Position numbers and translations under genes: made by a program. Positions 18,923 through 36,925 of a DNA stretch of 64,000 nucleotides are shown piece by piece. Position 1 is the first letter of the stretch, and each line of letters opens with the position of its first letter. The notes under the pieces were generated by a model. That model did no database searches and was not told the origin of the DNA. It was given only the letters and a program-made list of their open reading frames with translations. Origin of the DNA: Actinoallomurus soli (lineage in GTDB: Bacteria; Actinomycetota; Actinomycetes; Streptosporangiales; Streptosporangiaceae); NCBI RefSeq assembly GCF_024055715.1, contig NZ_JAMXMV010000004.1, positions 434,001 through 498,000 on the forward strand, in the 5' to 3' direction.

Positions 18923-21034
18923 TTATTCGCCCCGCGCCTTGGCGACGATCTCCTGCGCGACGTTCCCCGGAACCTCGGCGTAGGAGTCGAACTGCATGGT
19001 GAACACGGCCCGGCCCTGGGTCTTGCTGCGCAGGTCGCCCACGTAGCCGAACATCTCCGACAGCGGCACGATCGCCTTGATGACGCGGACGCCGGAGCGC
19101 TCGCCCATCTCCTGGATCTGGCCGCGCCGGCCGTTCAGGTCGCCGATGACGTCGCCCATGTAGTCCTCGGGCGTGGTCACCTCGACGGCCATCATCGGCT
19201 CCAGCAGCGCGGGGTCGGCCTTGCGGGCCGCCTCCTTGAACGCCATGGACCCGGCGATCTTGAACGCCAGCTCCGAGGAGTCGACGTCGTGGTAGGCGCC
19301 GTCCTGCAGCGTCACCTTGACGCCCACGATCGGGTAGCCCGCGAGCACACCGAACTCGGCCGCCTCCTGGCAGCCCGCGTCCACCGACGGGATGTACTCC
19401 CGGGGGATGCGGCCACCGGTGACCTTGTTCTCGAACTCGTAGCCGTCACTGCCGCCGCCGATGGGCTCCAGGTCGATGATCACGCGACCGAACTGGCCCG
19501 AGCCACCCGTCTGCTTCTTGTGGGTGTACTCGACCTTCTCCACCTTGCGGCGGATGGTCTCGCGGTAGGCGACCTGCGGCCGGCCGACGTTGGCCTCGAC
19601 CTTGAACTCGCGCTTCATGCGGTCGACCAGCACCTCGAGGTGCAGCTCGCCCATGCCGGAGATGATGGTCTGGCCGGTCTCCTCGTCGGTCCGCACCTGG
19701 AAGGACGGGTCCTCCTCGGCGAGCCGCTGGATCGCGGTGCCCAGCTTCTGCTGGTCGGCCTTCGTCTTCGGCTCGATCGCGACGTTGATGACCGGCGCCG
19801 GGAAGTTCATCGACTCCAGAACCACGGGGTTCTTGTCGTCGCTCAGCGTCTCGCCGGTGGTGGTCTGCTTGAGACCCATCACCGCGACGATGTCGCCGGC
19901 GCCCACGCGCTCGATCTCCTCACGCTTGTTCGCGTGCATGCGGTAGATCTTGCCGATGCGCTCCTTGCGGTCCTTCACGCTGTTCAGGACCGAGGAACCG
20001 GACTCCAGCACGCCCGAGTAGACGCGGATGAAGGTCAGCTTGCCGAGGTGCGGGTCGCTCATGATCTTGAACGCCAGCGCCGCGAACGGCTCGTCCTCGC
20101 TCGGCTTGCGCTCGATCACCTTCTCCTCGTCGCGCACGTCGTGGCCCTTGATGGCCTCGATGTCGAGCGGCGACGGGAGGTAGTTGACGATCGCGTCGAG
20201 CAGGGGCTGGACGCCCTTGTTCTTGAACGCGGTGCCGCAGGTGACCGGGGTGAGGTTGCCGGCGATCGTGGCGCGGCGGATGGCCGGGATCAGCTGGTCC
20301 GTCGTGGGCTCGTGGCCCTCGAGGTACAGCTCCATGATCTCGTCGTCCGCCTCGGCCAGCGTCTCCACCAGCTTGTCGTGCCACTCACGCGCGGCGTCGG
20401 CGTGCGACTCCGGGATGTCCAGGACGTCGTACATCTCGCCCTTGGCGGCCTCGGCGCTCCACACCAGGGCCTTCATGCGGACCAGGTCCACGACGCCCTT
20501 GAAGTCGGCCTCGGCGCCGATCGGGATCTGCAGCACCAGCGGCGTGGCGTTCAGCCGGTCCACGATCATGTCGACGCAGCGGTGGAACTCCGCGCCGACC
20601 CGGTCCAGCTTGTTGACGAAGCAGATCCGCGGCACGTTGTAGCGGTCGGCCTGCCGCCAGACCGTCTCCGACTGCGGCTCTACACCGGCGACACCGTCGA
20701 ACACCGCGACGGCACCGTCGAGGACGCGCAGCGAACGCTCCACCTCGACGGTGAAGTCCACGTGGCCCGGCGTGTCGATGATGTTGATGGTGTGATCGAC
20801 GTCGTCAACCGTCCAGTGGCAGGTGGTCGCGGCGGACGTGATCGTGATGCCGCGCTCCTGCTCCTGTTCCATCCAGTCCATGGTGGCCGCGCCCTCATGG
20901 ACCTCACCGATCTTGTAGTTGACGCCGGTGTAGTACAGGATCCGCTCGGTGGTGGTGGTCTTGCCCGCGTCGATGTGGGCCATGATCCCGATGTTCCGGA
21001 CCTTGGCCAGGTCTACGCCGGTCTGAGTAGCCAC
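18923..21034 (-). CDS. fusA: Elongation factor G
   Basis: EF-G catalyses translocation and, with RRF, ribosome recycling. The 703-residue GTPase has G1 [27 protein letters not shown] and the NKLD motif, then domains II to V. The domain V coding stretch at 19128-19166 is the source (or recipient) of the 39-nt copy found after tuf. It lies 42 bp after rpsG. Confidence 0.99.
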   Translation of the reverse strand: MATQTGVDLAKVRNIGIMAHIDAGKTTTTERILYYTGVNYKIGEVHEGAATMDWMEQEQERGITITSAATTCHWTVDDVDHTINIIDTPGHVDFTVEVERSLRVLDGAVAVFDGVAGVEPQSETVWRQADRYNVPRICFVNKLDRVGAEFHRCVDMIVDRLNATPLVLQIPIGAEADFKGVVDLVRMKALVWSAEAAKGEMYDVLDIPESHADAAREWHDKLVETLAEADDEIMELYLEGHEPTTDQLIPAIRRATIAGNLTPVTCGTAFKNKGVQPLLDAIVNYLPSPLDIEAIKGHDVRDEEKVIERKPSEDEPFAALAFKIMSDPHLGKLTFIRVYSGVLESGSSVLNSVKDRKERIGKIYRMHANKREEIERVGAGDIVAVMGLKQTTTGETLSDDKNPVVLESMNFPAPVINVAIEPKTKADQQKLGTAIQRLAEEDPSFQVRTDEETGQTIISGMGELHLEVLVDRMKREFKVEANVGRPQVAYRETIRRKVEKVEYTHKKQTGGSGQFGRVIIDLEPIGGGSDGYEFENKVTGGRIPREYIPSVDAGCQEAAEFGVLAGYPIVGVKVTLQDGAYHDVDSSELAFKIAGSMAFKEAARKADPALLEPMMAVEVTTPEDYMGDVIGDLNGRRGQIQEMGERSGVRVIKAIVPLSEMFGYVGDLRSKTQGRAVFTMQFDSYAEVPGNVAQEIVAKARGE

Positions 21035-21076
21035 TTCTCGCGTCCTCGTTTGTCTCGTACGACTAGATGCCGGTTG

Positions 21077-21547
21077 TTACCAGCGGTAATGCGCGAAGGC
21101 CTTGTTGGACTCCGCCATCTTGTGGGTGTCCTCGCGCTTCTTGACACTCGCGCCGAGGCCGTTGCTCGCGTCGAGCAGCTCGTTCATCAGCCGCTCGGTC
21201 ATCGTCTTCTCGCGGCGCTGCCGGGCGTACAGCACCAGCCAGCGCAGCGCCAGCGTGGTGCTGCGGGCCGGGCGCACCTCGACCGGCACCTGGTAGGTGG
21301 CGCCACCGACACGCCGGCTGCGGACCTCGAGGGTCGGCTTCACGTTGTCCAGCGCGCGCTTCAGCGTGACGACCGGGTCGTTGCCCGTCTTCTCGCGGCA
21401 ACCCTCGAGTGCGTCGTACACGATGCTCTGCGCGATCGACCGCTTGCCGTCGAGCAGGACCTTGTTGACCAGCGAGGTGACCAGCGGCGAGTTGTACACC
21501 GGGTCAGCGATCAGCTGGCGCTTGCCTGCGGGACCCTTGCGAGGCAT
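21077..21547 (-). CDS. rpsG: 30S ribosomal protein S7
   Basis: S7 nucleates the 30S head and, in E. coli, represses the str operon. The 156-residue product starts [12 protein letters not shown] and ends [11 protein letters not shown], canonical. The start at 21547 was chosen because the family begins MPRKG; in-frame extension runs into rpsL. It starts one base after the rpsL stop codon. Confidence 0.98.
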   Translation of the reverse strand: MPRKGPAGKRQLIADPVYNSPLVTSLVNKVLLDGKRSIAQSIVYDALEGCREKTGNDPVVTLKRALDNVKPTLEVRSRRVGGATYQVPVEVRPARSTTLALRWLVLYARQRREKTMTERLMNELLDASNGLGASVKKREDTHKMAESNKAFAHYRW

Positions 21548-21548
21548 G

Positions 21549-21923
21549 TCAGCTCTTCTCCTTCTTCGCGCCGTAACGGCTGCGCGCCTGCTTCCGGTTC
21601 CGGACACCCTGGGTGTCCAGCGACCCCCGGATGATCTTGTACCGAACACCGGGGAGGTCCTTCACACGGCCGCCGCGCACGAGCACGATCGAGTGCTCCT
21701 GCAGGTTGTGTCCGACGCCGGGGATGTAGGCCGTGACCTCGATCCCACTCGTCAGCCGGACACGGGCGACCTTGCGAAGCGCCGAGTTGGGCTTCTTGGG
21801 CGTCGTCGTGTAGACGCGCGTGCAGACGCCACGGCGCTGCGGGCTCCCCTTGAGCGCCGGGGTCTTGTTCTTGGTCACCTTGTCCTGGCGGCCCTTGCGG
21901 ACCAGCTGCTGGATCGTGGGCAC
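21549..21923 (-). CDS. rpsL: 30S ribosomal protein S12
   Basis: S12 controls decoding accuracy and is the streptomycin-resistance target. The 124-residue product begins (GTG) [15 protein letters not shown] and contains [19 protein letters not shown] and [21 protein letters not shown], with the lysines of both streptomycin-relevant loops present, so no resistance change is seen. The GTG at 21923 matches family length; longer in-frame starts do not. First gene of the str operon. Confidence 0.98.
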   Translation of the reverse strand: MPTIQQLVRKGRQDKVTKNKTPALKGSPQRRGVCTRVYTTTPKKPNSALRKVARVRLTSGIEVTAYIPGVGHNLQEHSIVLVRGGRVKDLPGVRYKIIRGSLDTQGVRNRKQARSRYGAKKEKS

Positions 21924-22218
21924 CGCGTCTCCGTCTTCCTCGTACCGAGCCGGTAAGTCTTCGTTGGTTGCCGCACTGTCGTACGGCTCCAGGTCACGAA
22001 CCACTTACGCGGCCAGGACCTGCAGTTTTTCCCTCGTCCCCCGCCCCCGCGGTCGGGCGTGTCGCGCCTGCCGCGTCCCCGTCGGCCCGTGCTGGGCCGG
22101 ACGAACTCGGGGGGAGTCGGATCCGTACCGCACGCCGGTCGGACCGACCACCGAGGGGTGACCGCCGAGACCGCCTGTGCGCGCACGATGAACCCGCGAA
22201 CCGCGGGCACGAAGGGAG

Positions 22219-22248
22219 AGACTACCTAACACCCGAGCACGAGGTCAA
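22219..22248 (-). promoter_or_regulatory. rpsL: Candidate vegetative promoter of the str operon
   Basis: Reading the minus strand, TTGACC (22243-22248) and TAGTCT (22219-22224) are separated by 18 bp, a good match to the primary-sigma consensus of actinobacteria. It would give a leader of about 290 nt before rpsL. The rest of the 21924-22380 gap is GC-rich sequence plus the terminator of the next gene. Confidence 0.55.
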
Positions 22249-22300
22249 AACAAGCCCCGCCACGCCGAAAGTCGCTCGGCGACGTTCACCCGCAGAACGC

Positions 22301-22334
22301 CAGAATGCCGACGGATGTTCCCGTCGGCATTCTG
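22301..22334 (-). terminator. Strong hairpin terminator downstream of the 22381-24972 gene
   Basis: A perfect 14-bp stem, CAGAATGCCGACGG with CCGTCGGCATTCTG, encloses a 6-nt loop (22315-22320). It starts 46 bp after the stop codon of the low-complexity gene and before the str promoter. There is no U-tract. The palindrome is direct evidence; termination is inferred. Confidence 0.8.
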
Positions 22335-22380
22335 TCCTACCCGTCCGCGCGATGAAAGAGGCGGTCCCGGAGTCCCTACC

Positions 22381-24972
22381 TCACAGTGACATGAACAGGA
22401 TGATGATCAGGATCACCAGCACCACGGTGCCGATGCCCAGAGCGATCCAGAGCTTGCGCTTGGACTCGTCCCCGGAAGAGGACGACGACACCTGGCCATA
22501 GCCGGGGAAACCGCCCTCCTGACCGAACGGCTGCTGACCGCCGTACGGCGACGGCTGCTGCTGGCCGTACCCCTGCTGGCCATAGCCCTGCTGCTGGCCA
22601 TAGCCCTGCTGCTGGCCATAGGGCTGCTGCTGACCGAACCCCTGCTGAGGGTGGCCCTGCTGCCCGGCCTGCTGTTGGCCGCCCTGCTGCTGACCGTAAC
22701 CCTGCTGCTGGCCGAAGCCCTGCTGGCCGTACGGCTGCTGGCCCTGACCCTGGCCCTGCCGGCCGGAGCCCGGCTGCTGCTCGCCGTACCCCTGCGGGCC
22801 GCTGCCCTGCTGGTCCGGGCGCCGCTGCTCGCCGTACGCCTGCTGCTGCCCGTAGCCCTGCTGCTGCCCGTAGGCGGGCTGGCCGTACCCCTGCTGCGGG
22901 AAGCCCTGGGGCTGCCCGAATCCCTGCGGACCCGAGGGCTGCGGACCGCCGCTCTGCTCTCCGCCGGAGGCCGGCGAACCGGACGGCGGAGCCCAGGGCA
23001 GCGGACCCGAGTCACCGCTCGACGGCGTGGGGTACGGACCGGAGTCCCCGGTCGAGGACGGAGACGCGTGCCGGCCGAAGGCCGAGGCGCCGAGGCCGTT
23101 CGGGTCGGAGGCGCCGCCGGCCGGGTTGCCGCCGCCGTACGGAGGCGGCTCCTCGTCGACCCGGCTCTGGCTCGCGAAACCGACCTCCGGAGGCGGCACC
23201 AGCATCGTGCGCTCGGCCCCGCCGTTGTCGTCGTCGCCCTGGTCGTCCCCGGCCTGCGAGCCGGCCGACGCCGGCTCCTCCGCCGCGTGCGCGCCGAGCA
23301 CCGGAGCGTCACTCGCCGGACCGCCGAACGACGGGCCCTCGCTCGCCGAACCGCCGAAGGACGGGCCGTCCCCGGCGGGACCGCCGAACGCCGGAGCGTC
23401 GCTCGTCGGCGCGCCGAAGGCCGGGGGGTCCCCCGCCGGAGCGCCGAAGGCCGGGAGGTCGCCGGTCCGTGACGACTCCTCGCCGGAAGAGCCGGAGGAA
23501 CCCGTCTCCAGCGGCCGGTCCAGCATCGTGGACGGCGGCTGCGGCACGTCGGCACCGGACGCGGCCGATCCGAAGGAGGAGGGAGGCTGGTACTCGCCCG
23601 TCCCCGTGCCGCTCTCCGCCTCCGGGCGGAAGGCCGTCGTCGCGGGCGCACCGAACCCGCCCTCGGCGGACGGCACCGGGCGCTCGCCGGTCGACTCCGA
23701 CGGTGCGACCGTGGTGCGCTCGGCGGCGTCCTCGTCCGCGGCCGACGAAGCGGACGCCGCGCTCCCCTGCTCGGGCGCGGACGGGTCGGAGCCCGCACTC
23801 CCGCCCTGCTCCCCGAAGGAGGCAGAGCCCGCGGGAGAGCCGAAGGGCTGACCATAGGGCTGGGAGTACCCGGACTCCCCGAACGGCCCCTGCTCGCCCT
23901 GAGACGGCTGCTGCCGGTCCGCCTGCTCGCCGGCCTGGTCGTAGGAGGGTGACCCCCCGGGCTGCCCGTAGGACGCCGCAGACGGCTGCCCCGGCTGCGC
24001 GTACGAGGAGCCGCCGGACTGTTCTTCCGACCGGCCGTACGGCGAACCCGCCTGCTCGGGCTGCCGGCCGTACGGCGAAGCCGCCTGCTCGGGCTGCCGG
24101 CCGTACGGGGAACCCGGCTGAGCGTACGGCGAACCGGGCTGCGCCCCCGGCTGACCGTACGGCGACCCCGGCTGGTCGGCCGGCTGGCCGTACGGAGAGC
24201 CCTGCTGCCCGCCCGGCTGTGCGTACGGCGACGCGGGCTGGCCGGGCTGGCCGTAGGGCGACGGCGGCTGCTCTCCGGGCTGGCCGTACGGCGACGGAGC
24301 TCCCGGCTGGCCGTACGGAGCCTGGCCGTAGGGCTGCTGCTGACCGTAGGGCGGCGGCGTGCCGTACTGGCCTTGGCCGTACGACGGCTGCTCGTCCGGC
24401 TGCCCGCCGTACGGCGGCTGACCGGTGGGAGGCTGCTGCCCGTAGGGAGGCTGGCCGTACGGCGCGGGCTGCTCGCCCGGCGTGCCGTACGGGGACGGAG
24501 CCCCCGGCTGGCCGTACGGAGCCTGGCCGTAGGGCTGCTGCTGACCGTAGGGCGGCGTGCCCGGTTGCCCGTACCCCTGCTGGCCGTAGGGCTGCTGGCC
24601 GTACGGCGGCGGAGGCGGCGTTCCCGGAGTGCCGTACGTGGAGGGCGCGCCGGGCGTTCCCGGCTGCGCGGGGGCGCCGTACGGCGACGGCGGCTGCTCG
24701 TCGGGGGCGGAACCCGGCCCCGCCTCACCGGAGGCGGGCGCGTCGGGCCTCTCCTCGGACGCGGGCGGAGTCACGGGGCGGCGCGGAGCGCCGAACATGA
24801 CGGTGCGACCCGACTCGAGGACGTCATCCGACACGCCCTGGGGGGCCGGGGGGTCCTGGGGCTGCTCCTGCCCGCCCGTGGCGGCGCCCTGGTCGGCGCC
24901 GGGCGGCTCGGACGATCCTTGCTGCTCAGGCGGGGGCCAGTGGGATCCCTGGCCGCCGTTCTGCTCGGTCAT
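22381..24972 (-). CDS. Large Tyr/Gly/Gln/Pro-rich low-complexity tail-anchored protein
   Basis: The 863-residue product is almost entirely low complexity. Residues about 100-330 and 690-825 are made of YGQ, PYGQ and GQPG-type repeats, and the middle is Ser/Gly/Ala/Pro/Glu-rich. The only ordered element is a single hydrophobic helix at the extreme C-terminus ([23 protein letters not shown] split here as one 23-residue span), preceded by KRK, so the long tail faces the cytoplasm. Short RT-V/M-x-x-P motifs recur ([20 protein letters not shown]). I do not recognise a family. The dense tyrosine and glutamine suggest a phase-separating or scaffolding polymer; that is inference. Confidence 0.8.
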   Translation of the reverse strand: MTEQNGGQGSHWPPPEQQGSSEPPGADQGAATGGQEQPQDPPAPQGVSDDVLESGRTVMFGAPRRPVTPPASEERPDAPASGEAGPGSAPDEQPPSPYGAPAQPGTPGAPSTYGTPGTPPPPPYGQQPYGQQGYGQPGTPPYGQQQPYGQAPYGQPGAPSPYGTPGEQPAPYGQPPYGQQPPTGQPPYGGQPDEQPSYGQGQYGTPPPYGQQQPYGQAPYGQPGAPSPYGQPGEQPPSPYGQPGQPASPYAQPGGQQGSPYGQPADQPGSPYGQPGAQPGSPYAQPGSPYGRQPEQAASPYGRQPEQAGSPYGRSEEQSGGSSYAQPGQPSAASYGQPGGSPSYDQAGEQADRQQPSQGEQGPFGESGYSQPYGQPFGSPAGSASFGEQGGSAGSDPSAPEQGSAASASSAADEDAAERTTVAPSESTGERPVPSAEGGFGAPATTAFRPEAESGTGTGEYQPPSSFGSAASGADVPQPPSTMLDRPLETGSSGSSGEESSRTGDLPAFGAPAGDPPAFGAPTSDAPAFGGPAGDGPSFGGSASEGPSFGGPASDAPVLGAHAAEEPASAGSQAGDDQGDDDNGGAERTMLVPPPEVGFASQSRVDEEPPPYGGGNPAGGASDPNGLGASAFGRHASPSSTGDSGPYPTPSSGDSGPLPWAPPSGSPASGGEQSGGPQPSGPQGFGQPQGFPQQGYGQPAYGQQQGYGQQQAYGEQRRPDQQGSGPQGYGEQQPGSGRQGQGQGQQPYGQQGFGQQQGYGQQQGGQQQAGQQGHPQQGFGQQQPYGQQQGYGQQQGYGQQGYGQQQPSPYGGQQPFGQEGGFPGYGQVSSSSSGDESKRKLWIALGIGTVVLVILIIILFMSL

Positions 24973-25185
24973 CGTCGGACTCCTTCAGCGCCGTCTCCGC
25001 GGGCGACTCGCCTCCGGGGGACCGGCCTTGTGACAGCGCTCGGGATCGGGTGTCGCATCACGCCCTCCCGGCCTGTCCGGCGGCCACCACCTGGGGCGTC
25101 CTCCGCTGGTTCACCGCACCAGAGTGCCTGGTCACGGGCATGACCGCAAATCACCACCGTCCCACATGATCGTGACGAAACGGCG

Positions 25186-25220
25186 AAGGGCCGCCTCTGG
25201 AAGATCCAGAGACGGCCCCT
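25186..25220 (-). terminator. rpoBC operon terminator hairpin
   Basis: A 15-bp stem with two mismatches (arms ending CCTCTGG and CCAGAG) encloses a short loop and lies 27 bp after the rpoC stop codon. It would separate rpoBC from the low-complexity gene. Confidence 0.7.
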
Positions 25221-25246
25221 GCCTGGTGGTGGACCACCCGGTGTGA

Positions 25247-29185
<3,939 letters not shown>

Positions 29186-29261
29186 TCCGCGGGCCGGCGG
29201 ACGGGCGCTGCCTCGCGCCCGTGCCGCCGCCTGCGTCGTTCACTCGTCGGCTCCCCGTTCC

Positions 29262-32732
<3,471 letters not shown>

Positions 32733-32854
32733 GAGTGGTCCTTCCGAGGGCTCGCGGCGGACTGACGACGCGCACGCCAGACGATCCACGCCGTTAGACC
32801 CCGCCGAAACGGGGGTGTCGATGTGTGGATAGTCAGAGGGCAGCGCAAAGGGGC

Positions 32855-32883
32855 AGTGTAGCCGAACGCCACACCGCTGTCGA
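32855..32883 (-). promoter_or_regulatory. rpoB: Candidate rpoBC promoter
   Basis: On the minus strand TCGACA (32878-32883) and TACACT (32855-32860) are 17 bp apart, one mismatch from consensus -35 and a perfect TANNNT -10. The leader would be about 115 nt. The rest of 32733-33105 holds the mce-operon terminator and no gene. Confidence 0.6.
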
Positions 32884-33037
32884 GCGCAGAGCCACGGTAT
32901 GCATCACAGTTGCTCCGCAGCATCGCTCGTCAGCGGCCCCACGTCAAGACTAGACATGGACATTCCGCCCGATCGGCCAGCGTGAGGAAGCCCATAGTTT
33001 ACGGGGAAGCGGGCGCCCGGCCGTCCTTGCGCAGGCC

Positions 33038-33068
33038 CGCGCGCCGCCCCGGCACGGGACGGCGCGCG
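33038..33068 (-). terminator. mce operon terminator hairpin
   Basis: CGCGCGCCG (33038-33046) pairs perfectly with CGGCGCGCG (33060-33068) around a 13-nt loop, 37 bp after the last gene of the mce locus. It would prevent read-through into rpoB. Confidence 0.65.
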
Positions 33069-33105
33069 GATCTTCGAAAATCAGGTATCGCAGCTCGCGG
33101 AACGA

Positions 33106-33732
33106 TCAGCGTTTCTTCGACGCGGAGGGGGCCGGCGTCGGCATCGCGGTCGGGACGGAGGCCGCCGGCGGCGGGGTGGTCATCCGCGGACCGTCGATGA
33201 GCCACTTCTTGCCGCTCTTCTTCATCTGCAGCCGCGGCCACGACGTGTCGACCTGGGGCTCCTTGTGCGCGGCGTTGACCGAGATCATCTTCACGAAGAG
33301 GAGCACGTCGACCCGGTCGGCGGTCGCCTCCGTGACCGACGCCACCTGGACCTGCGTCAGCGCCTGGGTCTGGCTCTTCTCCACGGACGGCCGGAAGATC
33401 TTCCAGTACTCGGCGTAGGACTTCGCCATCGCCGGCGTCATCTCGGACTCGGCCTTCTTCAGGTCGTAGTCCAGGGTCCGGTAGTTGTACGACAGCAGGT
33501 CCTTGGCGTCCGACTGCGCGGCGGCGAGGCCGTCCTCGCGGGCGTGCTGCACCGCGATGTCGACGTTGTGGCGGTGCCACAGGTCGAGGCAGCCGATCGC
33601 AACGACGAGCACGGCGCACGCGAGGATGACCAGCGGGGCCGTGGCGGGCGAGCGCCGCGCGGGAATCTCCGCCGCCGTCTCCTCGGCGGAGTCCTCGGCC
33701 GGCGCGCCCTTGCGCCTGGTGAGGGCGGTCAC
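33106..33732 (-). CDS. Mce-associated membrane protein (second)
   Basis: The 208-residue protein has a short basic cytoplasmic N-terminus with acidic patch, one membrane helix (about residues 30-52, PLVILACAVLVVAIGCLDLWH) and an extracytoplasmic alpha/beta domain with SYNYRTLDYDLKKAESEMTP. This is the layout of Mce-associated (Mas/Mam) proteins that end mycobacterial mce operons and stabilise the complex. The GTG start at 33732 overlaps the previous stop as GTGA and has GGGAGG upstream. A proline-rich tail ends it. Confidence 0.85.
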   Translation of the reverse strand: MTALTRRKGAPAEDSAEETAAEIPARRSPATAPLVILACAVLVVAIGCLDLWHRHNVDIAVQHAREDGLAAAQSDAKDLLSYNYRTLDYDLKKAESEMTPAMAKSYAEYWKIFRPSVEKSQTQALTQVQVASVTEATADRVDVLLFVKMISVNAAHKEPQVDTSWPRLQMKKSGKKWLIDGPRMTTPPPAASVPTAMPTPAPSASKKR

Positions 33733-34253
33733 TGCAGTCCTCCCATCCCGGAGACCTTCCAGTGACCGCCGGTCTTGGTCAGCTGCACCTGGGCGCTCTG
33801 CCACGACGAGGCCGGCGTCTTGACCTGCGCGGACTGCGCGGTCCTGCGCACGGTCACCATGACCTCGGCCGACTTCGACTGGATGTCGATCACGCCCAGG
33901 GCGGCCACCGCGGCGTTGGAGACCAGCTTGTTGTTCACGACGGTCTGCTTCCAGGTCGTACCGAGCTGCTGGACGGCCTGCGCCTTGAACTTGTCCGACA
34001 TGTCGGCGTAGACCCGCTGGGCGTCCTCGTCGAAGCTCTGGTAGCTGATCGAGTAGAAGTTGGTGACGACCCGGCGGGCGACGGTCTGCACGGCCTCGAT
34101 GTCGGCTCTGCGGGTGTCCGCGGCGTACGTCTTGTCCGCGAGGTAGCCCACCGGCACCAGGAGGGCGAGGAGGACGACCCCGAGCAGCGCCAGCGTCACC
34201 CCCAGGCGGCGGCCGCTCAGCCGACGATCGGGCTCAGCAGAAGCGTCTGCCAT
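33729..34253 (-). CDS. Mce-associated membrane protein (first)
   Basis: The 174-residue protein has a membrane helix at about 18-38 (LALLGVVLLALLVPVGYLA) and an exported domain with TNFYSISYQSFDEDAQRVYADMSDKF. It is related in architecture to the next gene and to mycobacterial Mas proteins. The ATG at 34253 lies inside the end of mceF (37-bp overlap) and has GGGAGA five bases upstream. Probably part of the Mce transport complex. Confidence 0.85.
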   Translation of the reverse strand: MADASAEPDRRLSGRRLGVTLALLGVVLLALLVPVGYLADKTYAADTRRADIEAVQTVARRVVTNFYSISYQSFDEDAQRVYADMSDKFKAQAVQQLGTTWKQTVVNNKLVSNAAVAALGVIDIQSKSAEVMVTVRRTAQSAQVKTPASSWQSAQVQLTKTGGHWKVSGMGGLQ

Positions 34254-35653
34254 GAAGCGTCTCCCGTCAGTTGACTGACCTTGCCCAGGCGGTACTGCTT
34301 ACCGTCGGGCCCCACGTAAACGCGGGTCCGGGGATCGTAACCGCTGACGAACAGCGTCTGCAGCCCGGAGGAGGCCGTCTGTCCGGAGCCGGAGTCCCCC
34401 GTCGACGAGCCGCCGCTCGCCGGCGACCGCCCGCTCACCGACGCCTGCTTCGCGGCGTCGCCGCCGTCGCCGGAGCCGCTGCCGGCCGAGGTCTCATACG
34501 GGAACCCGGCGCCCGAGGTCGCGCCGGCGGGCAGCTTCGGGTACGGCCCGGGCGGCGGCGCGTTGCGCGACCCGCGTACGGCGGTGCCGGCGTTCTTGGG
34601 GGCCTTGCAGGAGGCCTTGGCGTTGATCGTCGCCGGACGGGTGTCCTGCGGATAGCGGATCTTCGTGCCCTCGTAGCCCTTGGTGCAGACGGGCGGTTGG
34701 TTGAAGTTGAGCTCCAGGCCGAAGTGCACCGTGCCGTCGCCGGGGGCGACGCTGAACGCGCCGCCGACGATGAGCGGGTAGGTGATCAGCATGGTCCGCA
34801 GCTGGTCGGTGCGCGAGGTCAGCACCGACCCGATGACCGAGCCGTTGGCCAGCAGCGTCGGCAGGGTCGGCTCGAGGCGGTTCAGCAGGTCCTGGCCCTG
34901 GTCGAGCGCGCCCGGCGTGACGTTGAGGAACGTGCGCACGTCGGGGTCGTCGCGCTTGAGCTCGGCGGTCAGCGACGCGAGGTTGTGAGAGAACTCACGG
35001 AAGACCGACCCCTCGTCGACCTGCGTGTCGAGCACCGTGCGCCCGTTGTTGAGCAGCGCGATCGTCTCGGGGTAGGTGTCGTTCAGCGCGGCCAGGATCT
35101 TCTTGTTCGAGTCGAGCAGCGACTGCAGGTCCGCGCCCTCGCCCGACAGGCCCTTGTCGAGCTCGTTGATGACCGTGCCGAGGTCCTTGGGGTCCACGGT
35201 GCGCACGAGCGCGTCGATGTTGTGCAGCAGCTCGTACGTCTGCACCGGCAGGTGGGTGTGGTCGCGCGGGATGACGTCGCCGTTCTTCAGCGACGGGCCG
35301 TTCCCGGCCGGGCGCAGGTCGACGTACTGCTCGCCGACGCCGGAGCGGTTCAGCACGTAGGCCTGCACGCCGTTGGCGGGGACCTTACGGTCGTGGTTGA
35401 TGCGCAGCTCGACGCGGACGCCGTCCTTGGTCAGGTGCAGCGGCCCGACGCGGCCGACCGTGACGCCCCGGTAGGTGACCTCGGCGTTCGTGAAGATGCC
35501 GCCGGAGTCGGCCATGTCGAGGTAGACGCGGTACCGCAGGTCGAGGACGGTCTGGCCGATCCCGATGATGTTGACCAGCGTGTAGGCCATGGTCAGGGCC
35601 GTGATGATCGCGAAAATCGTCAGCTGGATCTTGACGCCGCGCTTGATGATCAT
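34217..35653 (-). CDS. mceF: MCE-family protein MceF
   Basis: One of the MCE-domain subunits that form the periplasmic or cell-wall-spanning lipid tunnel. The 478-residue protein has an N-terminal membrane helix (about 9-31), an MCE domain (about 40-115; VTYRGVTVGRVGPLHL), a helical needle region, and a long Ser/Gly/Pro-rich tail (about 365-440). The ATG overlaps the mceE stop as ATGA. Assigned as F by position after the lipoprotein gene. Confidence 0.88.
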   Translation of the reverse strand: MIIKRGVKIQLTIFAIITALTMAYTLVNIIGIGQTVLDLRYRVYLDMADSGGIFTNAEVTYRGVTVGRVGPLHLTKDGVRVELRINHDRKVPANGVQAYVLNRSGVGEQYVDLRPAGNGPSLKNGDVIPRDHTHLPVQTYELLHNIDALVRTVDPKDLGTVINELDKGLSGEGADLQSLLDSNKKILAALNDTYPETIALLNNGRTVLDTQVDEGSVFREFSHNLASLTAELKRDDPDVRTFLNVTPGALDQGQDLLNRLEPTLPTLLANGSVIGSVLTSRTDQLRTMLITYPLIVGGAFSVAPGDGTVHFGLELNFNQPPVCTKGYEGTKIRYPQDTRPATINAKASCKAPKNAGTAVRGSRNAPPPGPYPKLPAGATSGAGFPYETSAGSGSGDGGDAAKQASVSGRSPASGGSSTGDSGSGQTASSGLQTLFVSGYDPRTRVYVGPDGKQYRLGKVSQLTGDASWQTLLLSPIVG

Positions 35654-36924
35654 GCGGTGCCTCCGCTCAGCAGGGCGCCCAGGTCATCGCCGGGCGCGCC
35701 GCCCATCCCGAGGGGCGGCAGGATGCCGCCGCCGTCGCCCTGCTGTGAGCCGCCCTGGCTCGTGCCGGCCCCGGAGCCGCTCTCTGGGAGGACGCCGAGC
35801 GGATTGTCCGGAACGCTCGTGTGCGGGGCGGGCAGGGACGCCTGGAGCTTCTCAGCGGCCTTCCCGACCCCATCGAGGGCGGTTCCGGTCAGGAAGTTGT
35901 GCGCGATGTTCCCGACGTTGAGGTCCAGGGTCGCGAACAGGTTGCCGTAGTCGCCCTTGAGCGCCTGAGAGACGGTCTGCGGGAACGGGAACGTGAACAG
36001 GCCGCCCAGGATCTTCGGGATGACGTTGCTGGCCTTGTCGGTGTTCTGCAGCACCTGCTGCAGGTCCTTGAGGTTCGCGACCGTGTCGTCGTGCGACCGG
36101 TTGATCACCCGGGTCGCCACGGTGCCGAGCCGGTCCATGTTGACCAGGAGCTTGGTGAGGTCCTGCCGCTGCTCGGCGAGGATCTTCACCGCGGGGCCGG
36201 TGCTGTCGATCGTGTCGGCGATCGTCTGGTTGTGCCGGGCGAGCGTGGCGGCGAGCCGGTCGACCTTGTCGATGGTGGTGACGATCTGCGCCTTCTGCCG
36301 GTCCAGGGTGCCGACGAAGACGTTGACGCGGTCGAGGAGGTCGCGGATCTGCGTGGTGCGGCCCTGCATCGCGGCGTTCAGCTCGTGGTTGATCGTGGAG
36401 ATCTGCTCGAGGCCGCCGCCGGTGACCAGCATGGACATCGCCGACAGCACCTCCTCGACCTCGGTGTCGCGGGTGGTGCGCTCCAGGGGGATCTCCGAGC
36501 CCTGCGTGAGCCTGCCCTGCGGCGTCTGGCCCTGCGGCGCGGACAACGCCACGAACTTCTCGCCGAGGAGGCTGGTCTGGGAGATCGTGGCGACCGCGTT
36601 GGCCGGCAGGTCGACCGAGCGCCGGAGCCGGCAGGTCACCTCGGCGTTCCAGTTCACCAGGCGGATCTTGGTGATCCGGCCGACGGGGACGTCGTTGACC
36701 CGGCACTGCGACTGCGGCACCAGGTCCAGGACGTTCGAAAAGACGATCTTCACGTCGTACGGGTCGGAGCCGGTGTCGATGCCGCCGGGCAGCGGCATGT
36801 TCGACACGCCCCGGAACGTACAGCCCGAGACGGCCGTGGTGAGCGTGAGCGCCGTCGCAACGATCCGCGCCGCTCGGCGGCGCGCCGGCCGCCCTGATCG
36901 AGACACCTCGTTCGTCCCTCTCAT
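35650..36924 (-). CDS. mceE: MCE-family lipoprotein MceE (LprK-like)
   Basis: The 424-residue protein has an arginine-rich signal peptide ending in the lipobox VSGC, with lipidated Cys35 from the ATG at 36924. An MCE domain (DVKIVFSNVLDLVPQSQCRVNDVPVGRI) follows, then a long helical region, then a Gly/Pro-rich tail. A GTG at 36906 has a better Shine-Dalgarno (AGAGGGA) and gives a 418-residue form; both keep the lipobox. In mycobacteria the lipoprotein occupies the E position, hence the name. Confidence 0.87.
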   Translation of the reverse strand: MRGTNEVSRSGRPARRRAARIVATALTLTTAVSGCTFRGVSNMPLPGGIDTGSDPYDVKIVFSNVLDLVPQSQCRVNDVPVGRITKIRLVNWNAEVTCRLRRSVDLPANAVATISQTSLLGEKFVALSAPQGQTPQGRLTQGSEIPLERTTRDTEVEEVLSAMSMLVTGGGLEQISTINHELNAAMQGRTTQIRDLLDRVNVFVGTLDRQKAQIVTTIDKVDRLAATLARHNQTIADTIDSTGPAVKILAEQRQDLTKLLVNMDRLGTVATRVINRSHDDTVANLKDLQQVLQNTDKASNVIPKILGGLFTFPFPQTVSQALKGDYGNLFATLDLNVGNIAHNFLTGTALDGVGKAAEKLQASLPAPHTSVPDNPLGVLPESGSGAGTSQGGSQQGDGGGILPPLGMGGAPGDDLGALLSGGTA

Positions 36925-36925
36925 C

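Noticed and set aside
18845-21634. 929-codon frame antisense to fusA and rpsG
   Set aside because: It shows no protein motifs and reads as the mirror of EF-G codons.
22413-24728. 771-codon Arg/Ser-rich frame inside the low-complexity gene
   Set aside because: It is the shifted frame of the YGQP repeats; the chosen frame has a proper Shine-Dalgarno region and a membrane helix.
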